The notes beneath the pieces were generated by a model that saw only the letters and a program-made list of their open reading frames with translations, was not told the origin of the DNA and made no database searches. A DNA stretch of 64,000 nucleotides, taken from assembly GCA_017562135.1 (NCBI GenBank), contig QEYB01000466.1, positions 992,001 to 1,056,000 on the forward strand, in the 5' to 3' direction. Below, in pieces: positions 1 to 13,200 of the stretch. Source of the stretch: Dipylidium caninum. Lineage: Eukaryota; Platyhelminthes; Cestoda; Cyclophyllidea; Dipylidiidae. The first letter of the stretch is position 1; each line of letters starts with the position of its first letter. A program made the translations under genes and the position numbers.

Positions 1-1871
1 ACACTTTCAACCTCAGTCACTTTAAGCCTGCAAGAAGACGGAAAATGAAACCATGGTGAAAGCATCGAGGGGAATAGATTTCACATGAGGAGATTTAAAT
101 TCAGAACAATCAGACTGTTGACTCATCTCAAACATTGGTGGAGTTATTGGCAGAAGTGAGAAGTCAACATGAGACTAAATGCCTGGCGTGCACAGGGGAA
201 GACGACAACGTGTGTAAACATGTACAAATGCACTTCTGGCAGTAAACCTCGGAATGCAGCCACCACTATCGCCAGGGTAATGGAGAGCCAGGGTATCTCG
301 GTAAATCACCCTGTGTTGTGTGATACTCAAATTGCCTAAACTAAGCTCGATGGTAAATAGTGCTAACAAATTCGGATAACATCACTACCTAATGGGACAG
401 AACGGCGGTGAGGAGGCCTAACCTCACCTATTCGTGGGGAGTTCAGATAAAAAATGTTTCTTTGTTCAAGATGAAATAGAAGCCATTTGAAGGAAATGCA
501 TTGGGCGAGTGCGCGAGTAGGAGAAGGAGCTGAGCAGGTACCAATACGGGGGTGGAGGGTGGGGGGAAGTTAAGTGCCAGTGTTTCACGCGACTGGAACA
601 CGGTTTGAAGTGTTTTATTTAATGATTATAGTCACACAAGTTGGTCCAAGCAGATTTCAACTTACGAATGTTCCCAGAGAAGGGCTAGCGAGCGATCAGT
701 GATATCGCGAGCCCGCATGTTGGCGAGAAGACAGGGCCACAGAAAGAGGGCAAAACACCGAAGAATAAAGAGGCGATGCTTTGAACTCGACAACAAAGCT
801 GCCACGTCAGGTCGGCAGTGTATGACATTGTTGATTTCTTAAATAGTGTAACGACAATAGCATTGAATAAATTATCACTCAAAAGCGCAAAACAATGAAC
901 AAAAAGCTCGAAACTTATAGTCATGAAAGTCAAACAACTGAAGGCTTCCTAACTTGATGGTTTTTTCTGATGCACTCAGAGCTACACCGTATTACGTTTT
1001 CGTGCAGTCAGAATAACTGAGGATGTCGGCCTTCCAGCCTTATTCATTACAACTTCAGGAATGACACTGCACTGATAATAGGGAAGTAGTGGGTGCGAAA
1101 AGGGGATGAATTGGACGAGAAGATAAAAAAATAGCAGAAAATATACAGACTCGATAGCGAAATGACGCCGCCTTTTAAAGGAGGACCACCTTATGCACGA
1201 GAAATTCTACGTTTACTTATCGGTGAACGACCGATTAAGAGAAAACGGATCATATAAACTATGTTGGTTGAATTGATACGCACAAAAAGGGTAAAGATTA
1301 CGAAGTGATGAGCAAGACCCCACAATATCGCGACATTTAAGACTAGTTGTAGACTTTAAGCGGCACTTCGTTTAAACTAAGTGGGTAAACAAATCAAAGA
1401 AGGAAATGTTGAGGAAGGGACTCACGCGCATCGGTCGGGAGAGTCACAGTGTGAGGAGACGGACGATCGAAGAATCTACAGTTCGTCCTGATGAGTTGAA
1501 GAGAAAAAAGAAGCAGGTAAGAGGAAACGATAATTCCCCTGAGATACTTCTAGTGAGTTCATAACTTCATGCCATAAAGTAGCGACAATCGCAAGGCCAT
1601 TTGGAAAGGTTGTGGTGATGAATACCCAAGTGCCTACAGGGTGACTGTTTAATGCGACTTTGTGCCATTAAATACACACTCGAGTTTATTGGCAGTTGAA
1701 AAAGGAAAATAAAACAGTTAGATCAAAATTAGACATATTGTTTAGCCCAAACACCGTTTTTCATTCACTGGGATGTCTTCATAAATGATAGGACATCAAG
1801 ACAAATTAAAAAGTAAACGACTACTACGACGCTCAGAGGATATACATTGATCATTGTAGAAAAATTCACAA
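1..1871. other. Region with no recognisable gene
   Basis: I see no convincing coding exon, RNA gene or repeat here. The open frames are short and lack recognisable motifs. The right end should hold the 3' UTR of the SNAPC4-like gene, which is transcribed leftward and stops at 1872. A minus-strand AATAAA (plus-strand TTTATT at 1685-1690) about 180 nt past that stop could be its polyadenylation signal. Confidence 0.5.
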
Positions 1872-4800
1872 TTAATTATCAGGGTAGCGTCTCGCATCGG
1901 CGTAGCTAATAGCTTTTGTCAATTAAGTGAGTGAAGTCGGTGATATCTTTTACTAACATACCTGAAGCGAAAAGCACGCGACGCGCTTCCACCAGCCGTC
2001 CTTTGTAGTTCAGGGATTTTCATTAGTAGTGCTTTTAGAGCCAAAATTGTAGCAGGGTTGGGCGGCATTAATTCAATGCCCAAGTCTTGCCTCTTCACTA
2101 AGACGTGAGGACCGCTCCGGCTCCCCTCCACAGGGGGACGCGACGCCCCTAGACACTTGGCCACAAAGGGGATTGCATTCTGTGTCACCCATTCAGTAGA
2201 CGATGTACTGATCTCCCTTTGAATAGAATCTGGCAAGTGGATCAGAAATGGCATAGGAGGCTGTTCGTGCTGAAATAAAAAGGAATCATGAGTGCTAGCT
2301 CAAAAATGAAAGAGAGGGATTTTCCTCCTTCTCTTGCCTTGATTTATACGACTGATAAAAGGCTCATTTTATTCACATTGTTCGTTCGCGAGTCTAAGTC
2401 GCTCATAAAATTGCCATTAGCTATAGTGAACTAACTAGATACCGTTACTTACATTACCGTCAGCATTGCAACGGGAAATATAAGGTTCAAGTAGTGACTA
2501 AAGATAAGAAGAGGTAAAAGAGGGGACATTAATTACAAAGGAAAGTGCACTGCAATTGCATGTTGAGTAAAGACTGATTGGTTCACCAGAATTTTGATGA
2601 CCTGCAATAAAACGCGAATCGAGTTAGACTGTGTTCTGCAGTCTATTAGGCTGTTAAATTAAGCACCCAAAAATACGACCAAGTTTTGGTAGAGTACCGG
2701 TGTAAGGGTAATGTTTGGGGAAGGCTACTCACATCAGCGCGTCCAGATTCAGTGAATGGCATAGACCAGGGTGTTTTAAGTGAACCCGATTTAATAGATG
2801 GTATCCGAGACTTGAGTAATATTTGGCGAATCCGCAAGATGCGTTGGAGTTTCGCACGTGGAATGCTTTTGACATTATGTTTTGACTGCTGAGAGGATGA
2901 TTTTGAAGGTTTGAGCGATTTATCCTCGTCGTCTTGTTGAGCAAAAAATAACATATCAGCAGCTAATTCTGGAGCCATCTAAGGAAGAGAAAAAACAAAG
3001 ACTAGCGGGATTCATGCTGGCCGTAGTTAATGCAAAAAGCGAAAGGTATGCGTGTATTGTCTCTGCTATTCATTCTAGCATTTCGAAAAGCCATAAAAGC
3101 GCAAAAAACGACGAGTCCAGAGAGAGAAGTGTTGAGCATAAGATCAGTTGGACACTTATAAAAACGATAATAACCAGTGAACAGATAAAAAAGTTACACC
3201 GTGGAGACGTCGACAAAAAATTCAAGGTTGAACATATAAATGTGAGAATAAAACAGTTTCGACCATAGCGTCCAAATCCGTGAATAAATTTTAAAACCCC
3301 AGAATGAGATTATCGTTATTATTTTGCGCGATTTAAAATAGCAGAATTTAGTATAGGAGAGGCAGAAACCAGATCTCTAAAAATCTTGATATACATAATG
3401 TGAATACTACTAATGCAAATATGAGTAGAGAAATAAAAAATGTTAAATGCCAAAACCCGAGCCAGATAATAAAGGAAGCAATTCACCAGCAATGAGCAAT
3501 TACACAATATTTCCACAACTAAAAGTCCACTGTGGTACTGATATGTTAAATATCAAATCAGACCTAGAAGTTGTTGGATTCCAATTTGGAAACACAAAGG
3601 TTTAGTTAGCTAAATGAATTGCAGTTTAGACAATCAATCTGACTGACATTACCAAATCTAAGACACGAGGATTATGACCGTTGTAAGCCTGTGAGGCGGT
3701 ATCGTTGTTGTCGAGGACGCGCTCAAAAACTCGAGTGAAAAAATTACGATCTTTCAATAGTCTTCCTCCAACCTCCTGCACACTAGCTGATGCATCTTGG
3801 TTAATGTGATGCACTAGTGGTTTGATTTTCCTTTTCCCCATCCCCCTATCTTGATCCAGACTCGGAGCATCCGGGACGGGCTGATTCATTCGGCGTGCTA
3901 TTTCTTTAGACAGGAGGGAGAACAAAGCCGGTTTTAACTAAAAGGAGTGGAATAGCCAAATTAATACAAGTGTCAAGCGGCCCAAAATCAAATTCTCAGT
4001 TCATTCTTCAGTAGAAAACCGAGAATGGTAAATAGTTGGACAAAAAAACTAACAATATCGAAATTTGATAAGTAGGCATGTAAACCAAACAATAGTCGAG
4101 CAACCATCTCTTATGGTAGAGCAACAAACCTGGTAGTCGTTAATTAGTCGAGCAACACCAAGAACACCCAACTGCTCTTCAGACGATGACGAAGGCTGTT
4201 TGGAAATAACAGAAGTGGCAGTCAAAGATGTTGTAATTTTCGTATTTGAAAGGTCAGCCTCAGAGGGCAAAAGTAGCCCTCCTTCCAAGTCAAGTAAAAG
4301 CTGATTAAACTCGTAGTTCATCTCTGCTTTGAAGCTGTGTTTTTGTCCAGTCGGTGGTTCATAAGGCTTGCGAGGTTTCCACGCCAGAAGCTAGGTAAGT
4401 TTAGTCGAAAATGCAGTTACTGAATGGGAAATTGTTTACTGAAAGATCACAAAATCCGGGAAAACTTACTCTCGAAAACGCATAACCCTCTGGATTCGCA
4501 AGACCTATTTGTCGGAGCTCTCTCACCCACTCACCAAGTATAGACCGGGAGTTAAACAAATAAGGCTTCAGCGGTTCGAAATCCGTTGAGGAGAAAAAAT
4601 CATCCACAAGGACATTTTGGTCCGGATACCTTCGTAGGCGCTTTAAAACACTAGCCAGTCTTCTACAATCTCGCAGCCGATTCAATAAAGCAGACATCGG
4701 ACGCCCAGGAAAATAGGGAAGGATATTGACGGCAATAACTGAAAGGTTAGAAACAGATTGCGCACCTTCGAGATTAATTAAATAGCAAAATAGACCTACT

Positions 4801-6514
4801 AGATACTTACATGAACCGGCTTCATTTTTAGTGGTTTCAGCCACGCGAGAATTGAATTGAAAAAGACGCCGCGTTTCTGCGTAACTCCACGGTTGGAACT
4901 TTTCACATAGTTCGTTGTGACGGAGTTCACACTCCTTCGCGGTACGACGGCCGCCCGGTAACTCAGCCGCTACAACAGACCAGGTGCCAAGACTGCCTGG
5001 ATTTTCACCCGCATTTCCCCAACCATACAGCCCTCCACCCGTGCCAAGGCGTTGAATGGCCATCAAGAGCGCAAGATCCTCCTCGGAGGAGAAAGGCGCT
5101 TTCGGAGAAGCGCGAGTTAGCTTATGTCGCTCGTAGTAGCGTTTTTGACAAGCGACAGCTGAACGTGTCTGTAAGCGTGCACTCACAACTCCCCAGTCTA
5201 TCAAGCTGATAGCTTTGCATTCATGTAGTAATTCGTCATCAACAATTAAATCCAGGGATTCCTCTTCTTCGGTACTCCAAGGTGCTCGCTAAAGTGGGAA
5301 CAAACTCAGTAGCCTAGGTCGAGAAGAATGGGACGCCGAAGTTGAAATCACGAATGAAGACTCACAGAGGGATGTTGGGGATTGAGGTGTTTATGCCAGG
5401 CCTTAAAGCAAGCAAAAGCCGTTCGACCCGAATTCAAACGATCAGCGATTCTCTCCCACTGTCCATAGGGACCATAGAAATTCACTGCAGATTCCAAGTC
5501 GGCTAGTTCATCTGATGACCAAGCCCCGCGACCTACCGCTGGACGCAGTCGATGAAGCCAATACAAGCGACAGAATCTAGCAGATTTAACGCTTTTCAAC
5601 TACAAAGGGATAACATCAATAGAAGGTATAAGGAACGTTAGATTCCCAAAAAATTACCACGTGCACGGATATATAATTCCAATCGTTGTCTGTAAGGATG
5701 TTGTGAGCATTATTGAGAACCGAAATCCATTCAGCCATGGACAAGTTTGAACCTTTTGGAGCGTTGGTCTTAGATTTTGCCAATTTATCAAATTTGTTCC
5801 CCCATTGAATTGTTTCAGTAATCGCACTCGACAGAGAAGCAATACAATTCACAATCTCCTTAGGTAATGCAGTAGGAAGAATATTTTTTGATTGGTTCAA
5901 CTTCTCCTCAGCTTCTTGTAATTTAAAAAAAATATGTTGGCGTTCAGAAAAGCTTTTTTCCAAATTGGTAAGAGATTCCGTCAGGTTTTCAATCTGTTCA
6001 CTGAGTTTTCGCTGCAGTGATATACGGTAACAATCGACCAAAGCTAGCAGAAGCTTAATGGTCTCAGATTGTGTAACTAAAGCGAAAACTACAAAGAGAA
6101 GAATAAAGTACGTTTATGAAGCGTTATGTTGAGATCGTCGGAAACATTGGTCTCCTTCAACTTAAGTCGAGCTCGTGTATCCTCATTCATTGGTGGGCAC
6201 TAAAATATACACAAGGAAGATGAGACGAACCTCATTTCCGTCAGCACGAAAGAAAGGTCTGTATACATAATTTGACTTCGGATTAACATATGAGGCTTCT
6301 GCCATGTTGTCACAATCTTGTGGGTTGGTCTGCCGTAAGAAATAGAATAAAGTTTGCCTACATTATTTTTTAGCTGCGCGATTTCTGCCTCAATACAAGA
6401 TAAAGCGTCCTTTATCAGTCCTTGGGCGGTCTCATTTAAGACAATGCATTTATTAGCTGCTTCTCGATCAGAAGTCCCTAGTCCATTCGAGCAGTGACCA
6501 GCAGAGTAGTCCAT
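1872..6514 (-). CDS. SNAPC4: SNAPC4-like (SNAP190) Myb-repeat subunit of snRNA-activating protein complex
   Basis: Likely the large DNA-binding subunit of SNAPc, which binds the proximal sequence element of snRNA promoters in the nucleus. Eleven exons fit: 6362-6514, 6231-6329, 6112-6199, 5658-6076, 5366-5599, 4470-5288, 4130-4390, 3653-3937, 2733-2978, 1962-2269 and 1872-1905. They total 2946 nt, an exact multiple of three (about 981 aa). Exon 2 into exon 3 reads YVYRPFFRADGNE-CPPMNEDTRARL, resembling the N-terminal PYF...PPANEDT block of human SNAPC4. Exon 4 is predicted coiled coil. Exons 5 and 6 hold tandem Myb/SANT repeats, e.g. GAWSSDELADLESAV...WERIADRL, APWSTEEEESLDLI and APFSSEEDLALLMAI. 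The start is the first ATG after an in-frame TAA. Introns 1-3 are 32, 31 and 35 nt. The C-terminal third is poorly conserved and its assignment relies on phase. Another multi-Myb protein is the alternative. Confidence 0.82.
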
Positions 6515-7358
6515 TCGGCGGGGGAAGGTTTTCGGATTTGGTAACTCCCGTTAAGGCAGCCAATAGACGCGGAGGACCAGTATTTTTCAGAAAATAATAG
6601 TCACGTGGATCCGAAGGACACTACAAATCAGTTGACAGAATATCAACTTAAGCATGCACATAAAATATTTAACAATAGTAGCATAAATAGGCGTAACAAT
6701 GACAACATTTCACTGAAGGCACACAAGAAGATATGGGCGTTTGGAGAGCAGGTAACAAGCCGTAGAATATAATAGTTAACGCCTCAAATCTAAAAAATTT
6801 AATCTTTATAGGTTTTGCAGAAAATAAACCAAAACTGGTTTGTACTTCAGCAACGGAACAAAGTCATGTAGGTTGCAAGCCGATCCATTGTGAGATATTT
6901 CGGTATAATCAACCAATGTCTAGTGTCGGAACAAAGAGATTATCGCTATCTAGGTAGCCATTATAACGGTGGGTGCTCATATTCGAATGACCGATAGAGC
7001 GGATTCCCGTAATTCGTCATACTGCCCAGTGATTGAGAAACTCTCGATAGTAATTTTATATTTAACTCGTTATAAAAAATCGTGGCCACAGTTATCTGAG
7101 TTCTATATAATTATCGCGAGTTACAAAGTACGCTTATATTTCCCGAACTACAGTGCCTTTAGTTGGTAAGGGTGAATAGCATAACGCAGTCGATTCGCTC
7201 CTCAGTAAATTGCTTAATACTCATCTATTGACCATCCTGCTAGAAAAGAATTTATTCTATCAAACAAAAGTATTGACCTTCAGTAGCACATTTGTATTGA
7301 CCTCTGAGCTCATTTATCGGAGTCCTTGCTTGGTTGCTGCCGGCGCTTGTCTCGTCTA
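6515..7358. promoter_or_regulatory. Divergent intergenic interval between SNAPC4-like and ANKMY2-like genes
   Basis: These 844 nt separate two genes that point away from each other, so promoters and 5' UTRs of both should lie here. I see no clear TATA box or coding potential. The designation is positional only. Confidence 0.35.
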
Positions 7359-9179
7359 ATGGAGGGTGACCAACAACCGACTTATTTGGAAACGTTTCAT
7401 AAAGCTGTACTAGACGGTAAAAAAATAGGGCGTGTTTATTTTTAAAAAGGTTGTGTGGAAAAAGTCAAAGCCATTCTAGCCACTGGTCATGTCAAAGTAG
7501 ACGAACCTGATGAAGTATTCATTGCCTTCTAGTTCCATTACTTATAGGATGGGATGACTGCTTTGTTCCAAGCCTGTTATCGTGGAAATGTTGTGATAGC
7601 TCAAATACTTGTTGATTCCGGTGCCAATGTCAATTGGTCGAAACATAAGCAAGGTTATACTGCATTGATGTTTGCTGCCCTCGTAAGTTTCTGATGTGGG
7701 TTCGAGCAAATATCTAGTCTGGCAAGTTGGAAATTGTGAACTTTCTCCTGTCTTGTGGTGCTAAACCAGAGATGACCAACAGTCTAAAAAGAACAGCCGC
7801 TGAAATGGCTTCATTTATAGGTGAGCCCTCTCCAGGTTTAATATTTTCTGAAAGGCAACCATTTCGCAGCCGCTCAGATCAATACATACATTGACAAAGA
7901 TGAGATAATTCAGTTTACGCGCAAGAATAGTTCAGGGGGATCACACTTAACAGTTGATGTTATTGAACCTCTGCATCATCTCATTACATATCTCAACTTC
8001 GCTCCTATAAAAGTAAGACGCCGTTTGGCCTTAAATTCACCTTTATTTTTATATTAACTAGCTTAACTGACAATGCTTCACACTTTTCAGCATTCCTGAT
8101 TATGTTTTTTGTTTGTATTACAAATTTCCTTCTGTAGGTATTTCTTTACCTCTCATCTGATTCCGGACGACCACTTTTAGAAAATTGGAAAGCTGTGGCG
8201 GCTGCATTAAAGCAATTAGTCGGCCAGCATTTTACTCCTCAATGCACCCACGAACACATTGCACTCAAACTTCACCTCCTTTGTGCCGCCGTTAGACGTT
8301 CTGGAGAGTATAGCGAAGCACAGGCCAAGGAAGATAATGTTGTTAAAATAGGTGAAGAAGAAAAGACCAATACTTTTATTCTGGAACCCCTAATCAAAAC
8401 CTTTCTGCGTGGTGCTGATCCTCATGGCTTGCCGAAAGGTTCGTTCCCCTCTTTGCATAGATAACTTGGCTTCATTCTCATTCATTCTGAAATTGATTTA
8501 TTGCATTGGATATACTATGCTTTTACTAGGGCAGGAGGCATTTCTTCGGAAATCCCTTGCCTCTTTTCCCCACACGGAGTCAACGCTGTGGCGGCAGACG
8601 GTGACGCAGGTTAGCGGTTTGGAGGTAGGCCAGGCGCCAACATGCCTCACTATCCTGGAGAACGCCATCAATGGCCTTTCGCCATTCTCCCGCAGCGCCC
8701 CGCGTGACGGTATCACTACGGAACCCTGTGCCACTTGCTCTGACATGGCAGACTACGCGCCCGGCATCACAGTTAAATGGTGTTCCCGCTGCCATGAAGT
8801 CGCTTACTGTTCTGTAACTTGCCAGAAACTACACTGGTCCACGCACAAAAAATATTGTCCCATCCTTAAGGGTAAGCCTTCTCCCCACACCCACCCGCCA
8901 CCCGAACGTGACTAACCGTTACAATTCTGCCTCTTCGCATAATGGTGTATCTTCGAAGGCGCCGCCCACATGCAGAGCGCACCTTTTAACGGATGTTCAC
9001 GCTTTTTCAACGCATGTATTTAACACCGTAAGATTTTCATAGGATTTAATGTATCCCCATCTTCCGTCTTAGAACACCACGAGGCTGTTATGAAGAGTGG
9101 ACGGAAGGAAAAAACAAAACTTTCAGAGGAAGAAATGTCCGAAATGGAGAAGGAGATATCGGCATACTTGCCTCGTTGA
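7359..9179 (+). CDS. ANKMY2: Ankyrin repeat and MYND domain-containing protein 2
   Basis: In vertebrates ANKMY2 is linked to cilium signalling through FKBP38 and adenylyl cyclase trafficking. Eight exons fit: 7359-7416, 7450-7514, 7548-7682, 7718-7820, 7870-8012, 8138-8438, 8530-8871 and 9073-9179. They total 1254 nt, giving 417 aa against 441 in human. Exons 2-4 encode ankyrin repeats (DGMTALFQACYRGNVVIAQ, QGYTALMFAAL, GKLEIVNFLLSCGA, KRTAAEMASFI). Exon 7 ends in a MYND zinc finger with the C..C, C..C, YC...C, HW..H...C ligand pattern (CATC, CSRCHEVAYC, CQKLHWSTHKKYC). The short last exon is charged and ends in a TGA. The first three introns are 33, 33 and 35 nt. The order of ankyrin repeats, a middle helical region and C-terminal MYND matches the family end to end. 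Confidence 0.93.
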
Positions 9180-10260
9180 CGCTGGATTCTTGTTTATCAA
9201 TCATCTATCTGTTACTATTCAATTACAAATCGGTTCCCATCTCATTTTTGAAGCTCACTGGATCTGTAGCCACCAGAGAAAGAAAAAAAAACGAACTCCC
9301 CAATTCAGCCTTCTGAATCGTAGTATAAACACTTAAGTCACACTATTACCGATTTCGGCATTAAACTATGCCGTGATTGACAAGCTATAACAAAGTAATC
9401 CTGGTAACAGTCTACATGTTTAAGATTTATCATTGAGTAACGTATAAACATAGATACAGAATGCAGTCGTGTACTGCTTACAATGCAGTATTAGAGAGTT
9501 TGAGGGTCGGCTGACTTTGCCACCCCTATCGATGACCACCTCGCGGGGCGCCTCTCCCAATACCGCCGAAGGGGGTCCAGTTTTTGCGACGACCGAGGGC
9601 ACCGATAGTTGAGGGCCTTAAAAGATTGGGAGTGGACGCACTGGTAGACGAAGTAGGGCGCTTCCGAGTGACATCCGACGATTCTGACCAAACGATCGGG
9701 CGAATCTTCTGTTTGCTTGTACTCGAACTCATTTCACCGACACTACCTAATAAAGTAGTAAAGTAAGGTGTTTTCACATCTTTAGTCTAGGCTAGCCTTT
9801 GGTACACGCTGCATCTCCATTATTCTTCCAACATCCCGAAAGCTTGGCGATGTACATTTGATAAAAGGCCACGAGATGAACGAGTAAATTACTTTCAGAT
9901 TCTATACCAATATAACAACGAGTCAACGAAGCTCAAGCATTCCGCCCTTTCCGCACAGCTCATTTACCCGCCGAGATATTAGGAAACCATCATCAATTAC
10001 AGGTAAAGATGCGTATAATTAAAACCAGCGTTAATGCATTTTTTAATCAAAATACTGACGATGCCGTGAGCTAAAAAAGGAATCCAACTGGGAGAATAAA
10101 TTCGCGGAAAGTAAGATAAAAGGGGAGCTGAAGAAAGTCATTTTCTATTGACAGCCCATCATTAGACACGAGTATACGCAAGAATGGATAATGGGCTCAC
10201 CAAACTCTCTTAACATAAAGTGAAAATGTGAAACAAGGGCTAGTTAATATAAGAACATTG
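9180..10260. other. Convergent intergenic interval
   Basis: Sequence between the ANKMY2-like stop and the TPR stop, which face each other, so it should hold two 3' UTRs. The block at about 9500-9720 is richer in G+C than its surroundings and open in more than one frame (see the separate entry). The rest shows nothing I can name. Confidence 0.4.
9526..9732 (-). other. Possible small basic Ser/Thr/Arg/Gly-rich ORF
   Basis: A 68-codon open frame starts at the ATG at 9732 (an upstream in-frame ATG is at 9777) and ends at a stop at 9526. The product would be basic, with a Ser/Thr-rich first half and a GRRKNWTPFGGIGRG-type Gly/Arg tail. The overlapping minus frame is also open, which argues for chance openness in a G+C-rich patch. 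It could be a small gene, a terminal exon or part of a UTR. I do not recognise it. Confidence 0.22.
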
Positions 10261-13200
10261 CTAGTTTTCAAAGAAGCATTTCTTGCCTGAAGTGGTGGGT
10301 TTTGCGGAGAAAAGGGCAGGTCCAGGAATCTTGGATGGACGGATGAGGCTCTCGCCATGCTGAGGCTGTGGGGGTAGAACACCGGAGAAGGGATTTCGTG
10401 GAGCCGACGCTCTCATACCACCTAAAAAGCAGGCAAAATTTAATCTTTTATACTAAATTAACATGGAACATTAAAGAAGGGTATTTGAAATTACCGAAAA
10501 GTGAAGTACTCTGGGAATCAGCCGAAAATGAGGGCCTAAAATTGGTGAACAATCCACCTGGTGTGGAAGGCATGGCTGAGCTGAAGACAGGTCCGGCGGT
10601 TATATTGCTACTATGACTAAAAAGGGAGGGGCTTTCAGAGGTGGTTGTGGCGGGAGGTGGCTGAACTCTCTCGGCCATTTCACTTTCCATCTCCTCTTCA
10701 CCTTCGACCTCTTCATTTTGACTCTCCACTTCCCCTTCCTCGCTACTTTGAACATCATTATCACCTTCGGCTTCTCCTCTCTCCTCCTCGCCACTTTGAA
10801 CCTCTTCATCGCCCTCGTCTTCACCTTCCTCCTCTTCCTCCGCATTTGATTCATCATCAACATCGTCGGCACTCTCCGCCTCTTTGCCTTCCTCGCCTAA
10901 AATTTGGAAATATGAAAAGGAAACAACGCAAGTTAGCAGAAAACATAAACAAAAGCGTGAATCGAAAAAAGAAAATTGTAGAGACACACCACTACTGACA
11001 ACAATAACGGGGTTTTCGTTTCCTCCTTCTTCCTCATCTTCTTGCTCCATCTCCCCTTCCACTTCTTCATCAGCATCCCCTTCCATTTCGTCTTCTTCCG
11101 CCTCATATACTTCTTCATCTTCATTTTCAGCATCCTCATCTTCAGTTTCATAGTCACTCGGACCATCATTGTTCTCCTCTGCACAATGCATATTTTCACT
11201 TTCTTCATCCTCTTCCACTTCCTAAAGAATGATATTAAGAAAACTAGTGCCTAGATGATGCCATGGTCAACTGAACCCCAACTTCTTTACACCGAGCACT
11301 AGTTTGTTTACTCACTTTAACGAGAAAGATTAATAATTTTAGGTCCGCATTTACAACATCTATGAGTCACCCTGAGAAAGTTGTAGAAAGCATCAGCCTA
11401 CTAAAACAAAAAAACGACTTGTAGAACAATAATTTTACACACCTGATTCAATTGTTCGGGTTGATCATTGACACCATCTATAACGAGGCAGGAATCGTCT
11501 TGCTCCTCTCCATCATATTGTAATCTAATAGCTGCGCCCTCAACTTCTCCGCGAAAGTCCACCGCAGGCGCCTCTTGCTCAAAAGCTCCTTCTTCTTCTT
11601 CTTCTTCTCCCTCCTCTTCTTCTTCTTCCCGGTCCTCATCCTCCTCCTCCTCTTCAACAACTCTAAAATCCTCTAATCTAATCTCCATTCCATCTCCCGC
11701 GATGTCCGTTAATTCCATTTCCCTGTTCACCACTTAAGAGGAGGATAGGGAATGTTAAACAATGTTGACGCTCAAATACACCGATGCAAATCAGTTACCG
11801 CTCCTACCGGTAGCCACTGGCGATGCGATAGAGGTAGCCAATTCCGTATTTATAGGCGGCATAGATAAAAGCGGAATAGTGGTAGTGGAGGGAGTTGTAG
11901 TAAGAGTCGCGGTCTTAAGACGTTTAGACTCCTGTACGTTAGGCGGGGAAGAAGGAGTTGAAAGGAAAGAGGGCTGATAATCTACTTCGCCGACAGTTTC
12001 AGATGTTCGCCGCTGTTCTTCACCCAAAATCGCCTCCTCGTAGGTGCGTTTCGCAATACAAGAGTAACGGACGATTGAAGTATCATTCGTCCGACTACCT
12101 GCAACATCAGTCAAAGAGCTCGAGGTCGGTTGTAGTGTTGGAGGATATCTCATCGGTTTCGTCAAGATTAGTATGTATGTGAAGAAACGATAGAAACATA
12201 AACTTTTAGACAGAGAAATACTCCATAAGTTAGCAACAGTGAAGGCGAAAAATTATGATAAGTGGGAAAGTGGCAGGTTAGTTAAATGCCTACTCGAAGG
12301 CAGAGGTTGTGAATCCATAGTCGGGGGGATCGTAGCTTCAACGGGTTGCGTGGTGAGAGGAGAAAGGTAGCTGCTTCCGCTGTTGGTACCTTGAAGATTT
12401 GCAGTGACTGCTGTAGTAACAGCAGTATTAGAAGCGGTAGGAAGAACACTACCAACGAAAGACGGTAGGGGACGGATTTCCACCATCTGTCTAGCGGCAG
12501 CTGAAAGGGGACCTGGTGAAGCAGCGGGAGGAGGAGGTGTTTGTACTGGTTGTACAGTGGCTGCGGCACGCACGCCCCATGAAGCAATCGCCGAAGTTGT
12601 CGTCGTGATGATCGGTTTCGCAATCGAAGTCGAGTTAATTGTCTCCGGAAGTGGAGTTGGATGATCCCCTGCCTCCGTTGTCTGCGTGGTAGTCTAAAAC
12701 GTATGTGTACATGCTTGGAAGTAGTGTCGATTGTCCTATAAAAAAGGGGCTTACAGGAGCCAAGAAAATTACCGAAGACATGACAACGGGATGAGAGGTG
12801 ATGGGGGGCTCGACAGGAGTGGACGTCACAGCCGCCGCTACTTGTGCTTTGAGCTCATTACATTGACGTTTTGTTTTGGCCAGTTGAGATTCTATCAATT
12901 GCATGCGCAGCAGTCGTTCTGATTGCTCTTTTGCTTGCTCTCGCATGCGATAGAACTCGGCAACCATCGCCGAGAGGATGTGATTCAAGCGAGCGTAAGT
13001 AGCAGATGCATGGGGAGACGTTGACAAAGTAGTACCGATCAGAGATTGTGGAGTAGCGTCCTTTACGAATTCCATATTTTGCAGTGACTATAGTTAAGCA
13101 TACAATTCATATTTCACGTTCCAACTTCAAATAAGCCACACTAAGGAAACAATTAATGTAAATAAAAGAAGTTTTTAATTTATAAAAGCGAGTTGCGGAC

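Noticed and set aside
10613..11254. Several Ser/Phe/Leu-rich plus-strand open frames
   Set aside because: They are antisense shadows of the Glu/Asp-rich TPR tail on the minus strand. GAA/GAG codon runs leave the opposite strand free of stops.
11468..11737. Ser-rich plus-strand open frame of 89 codons
   Set aside because: Complement of the acidic TPR exon 11443-11736; composition is explained by that exon.
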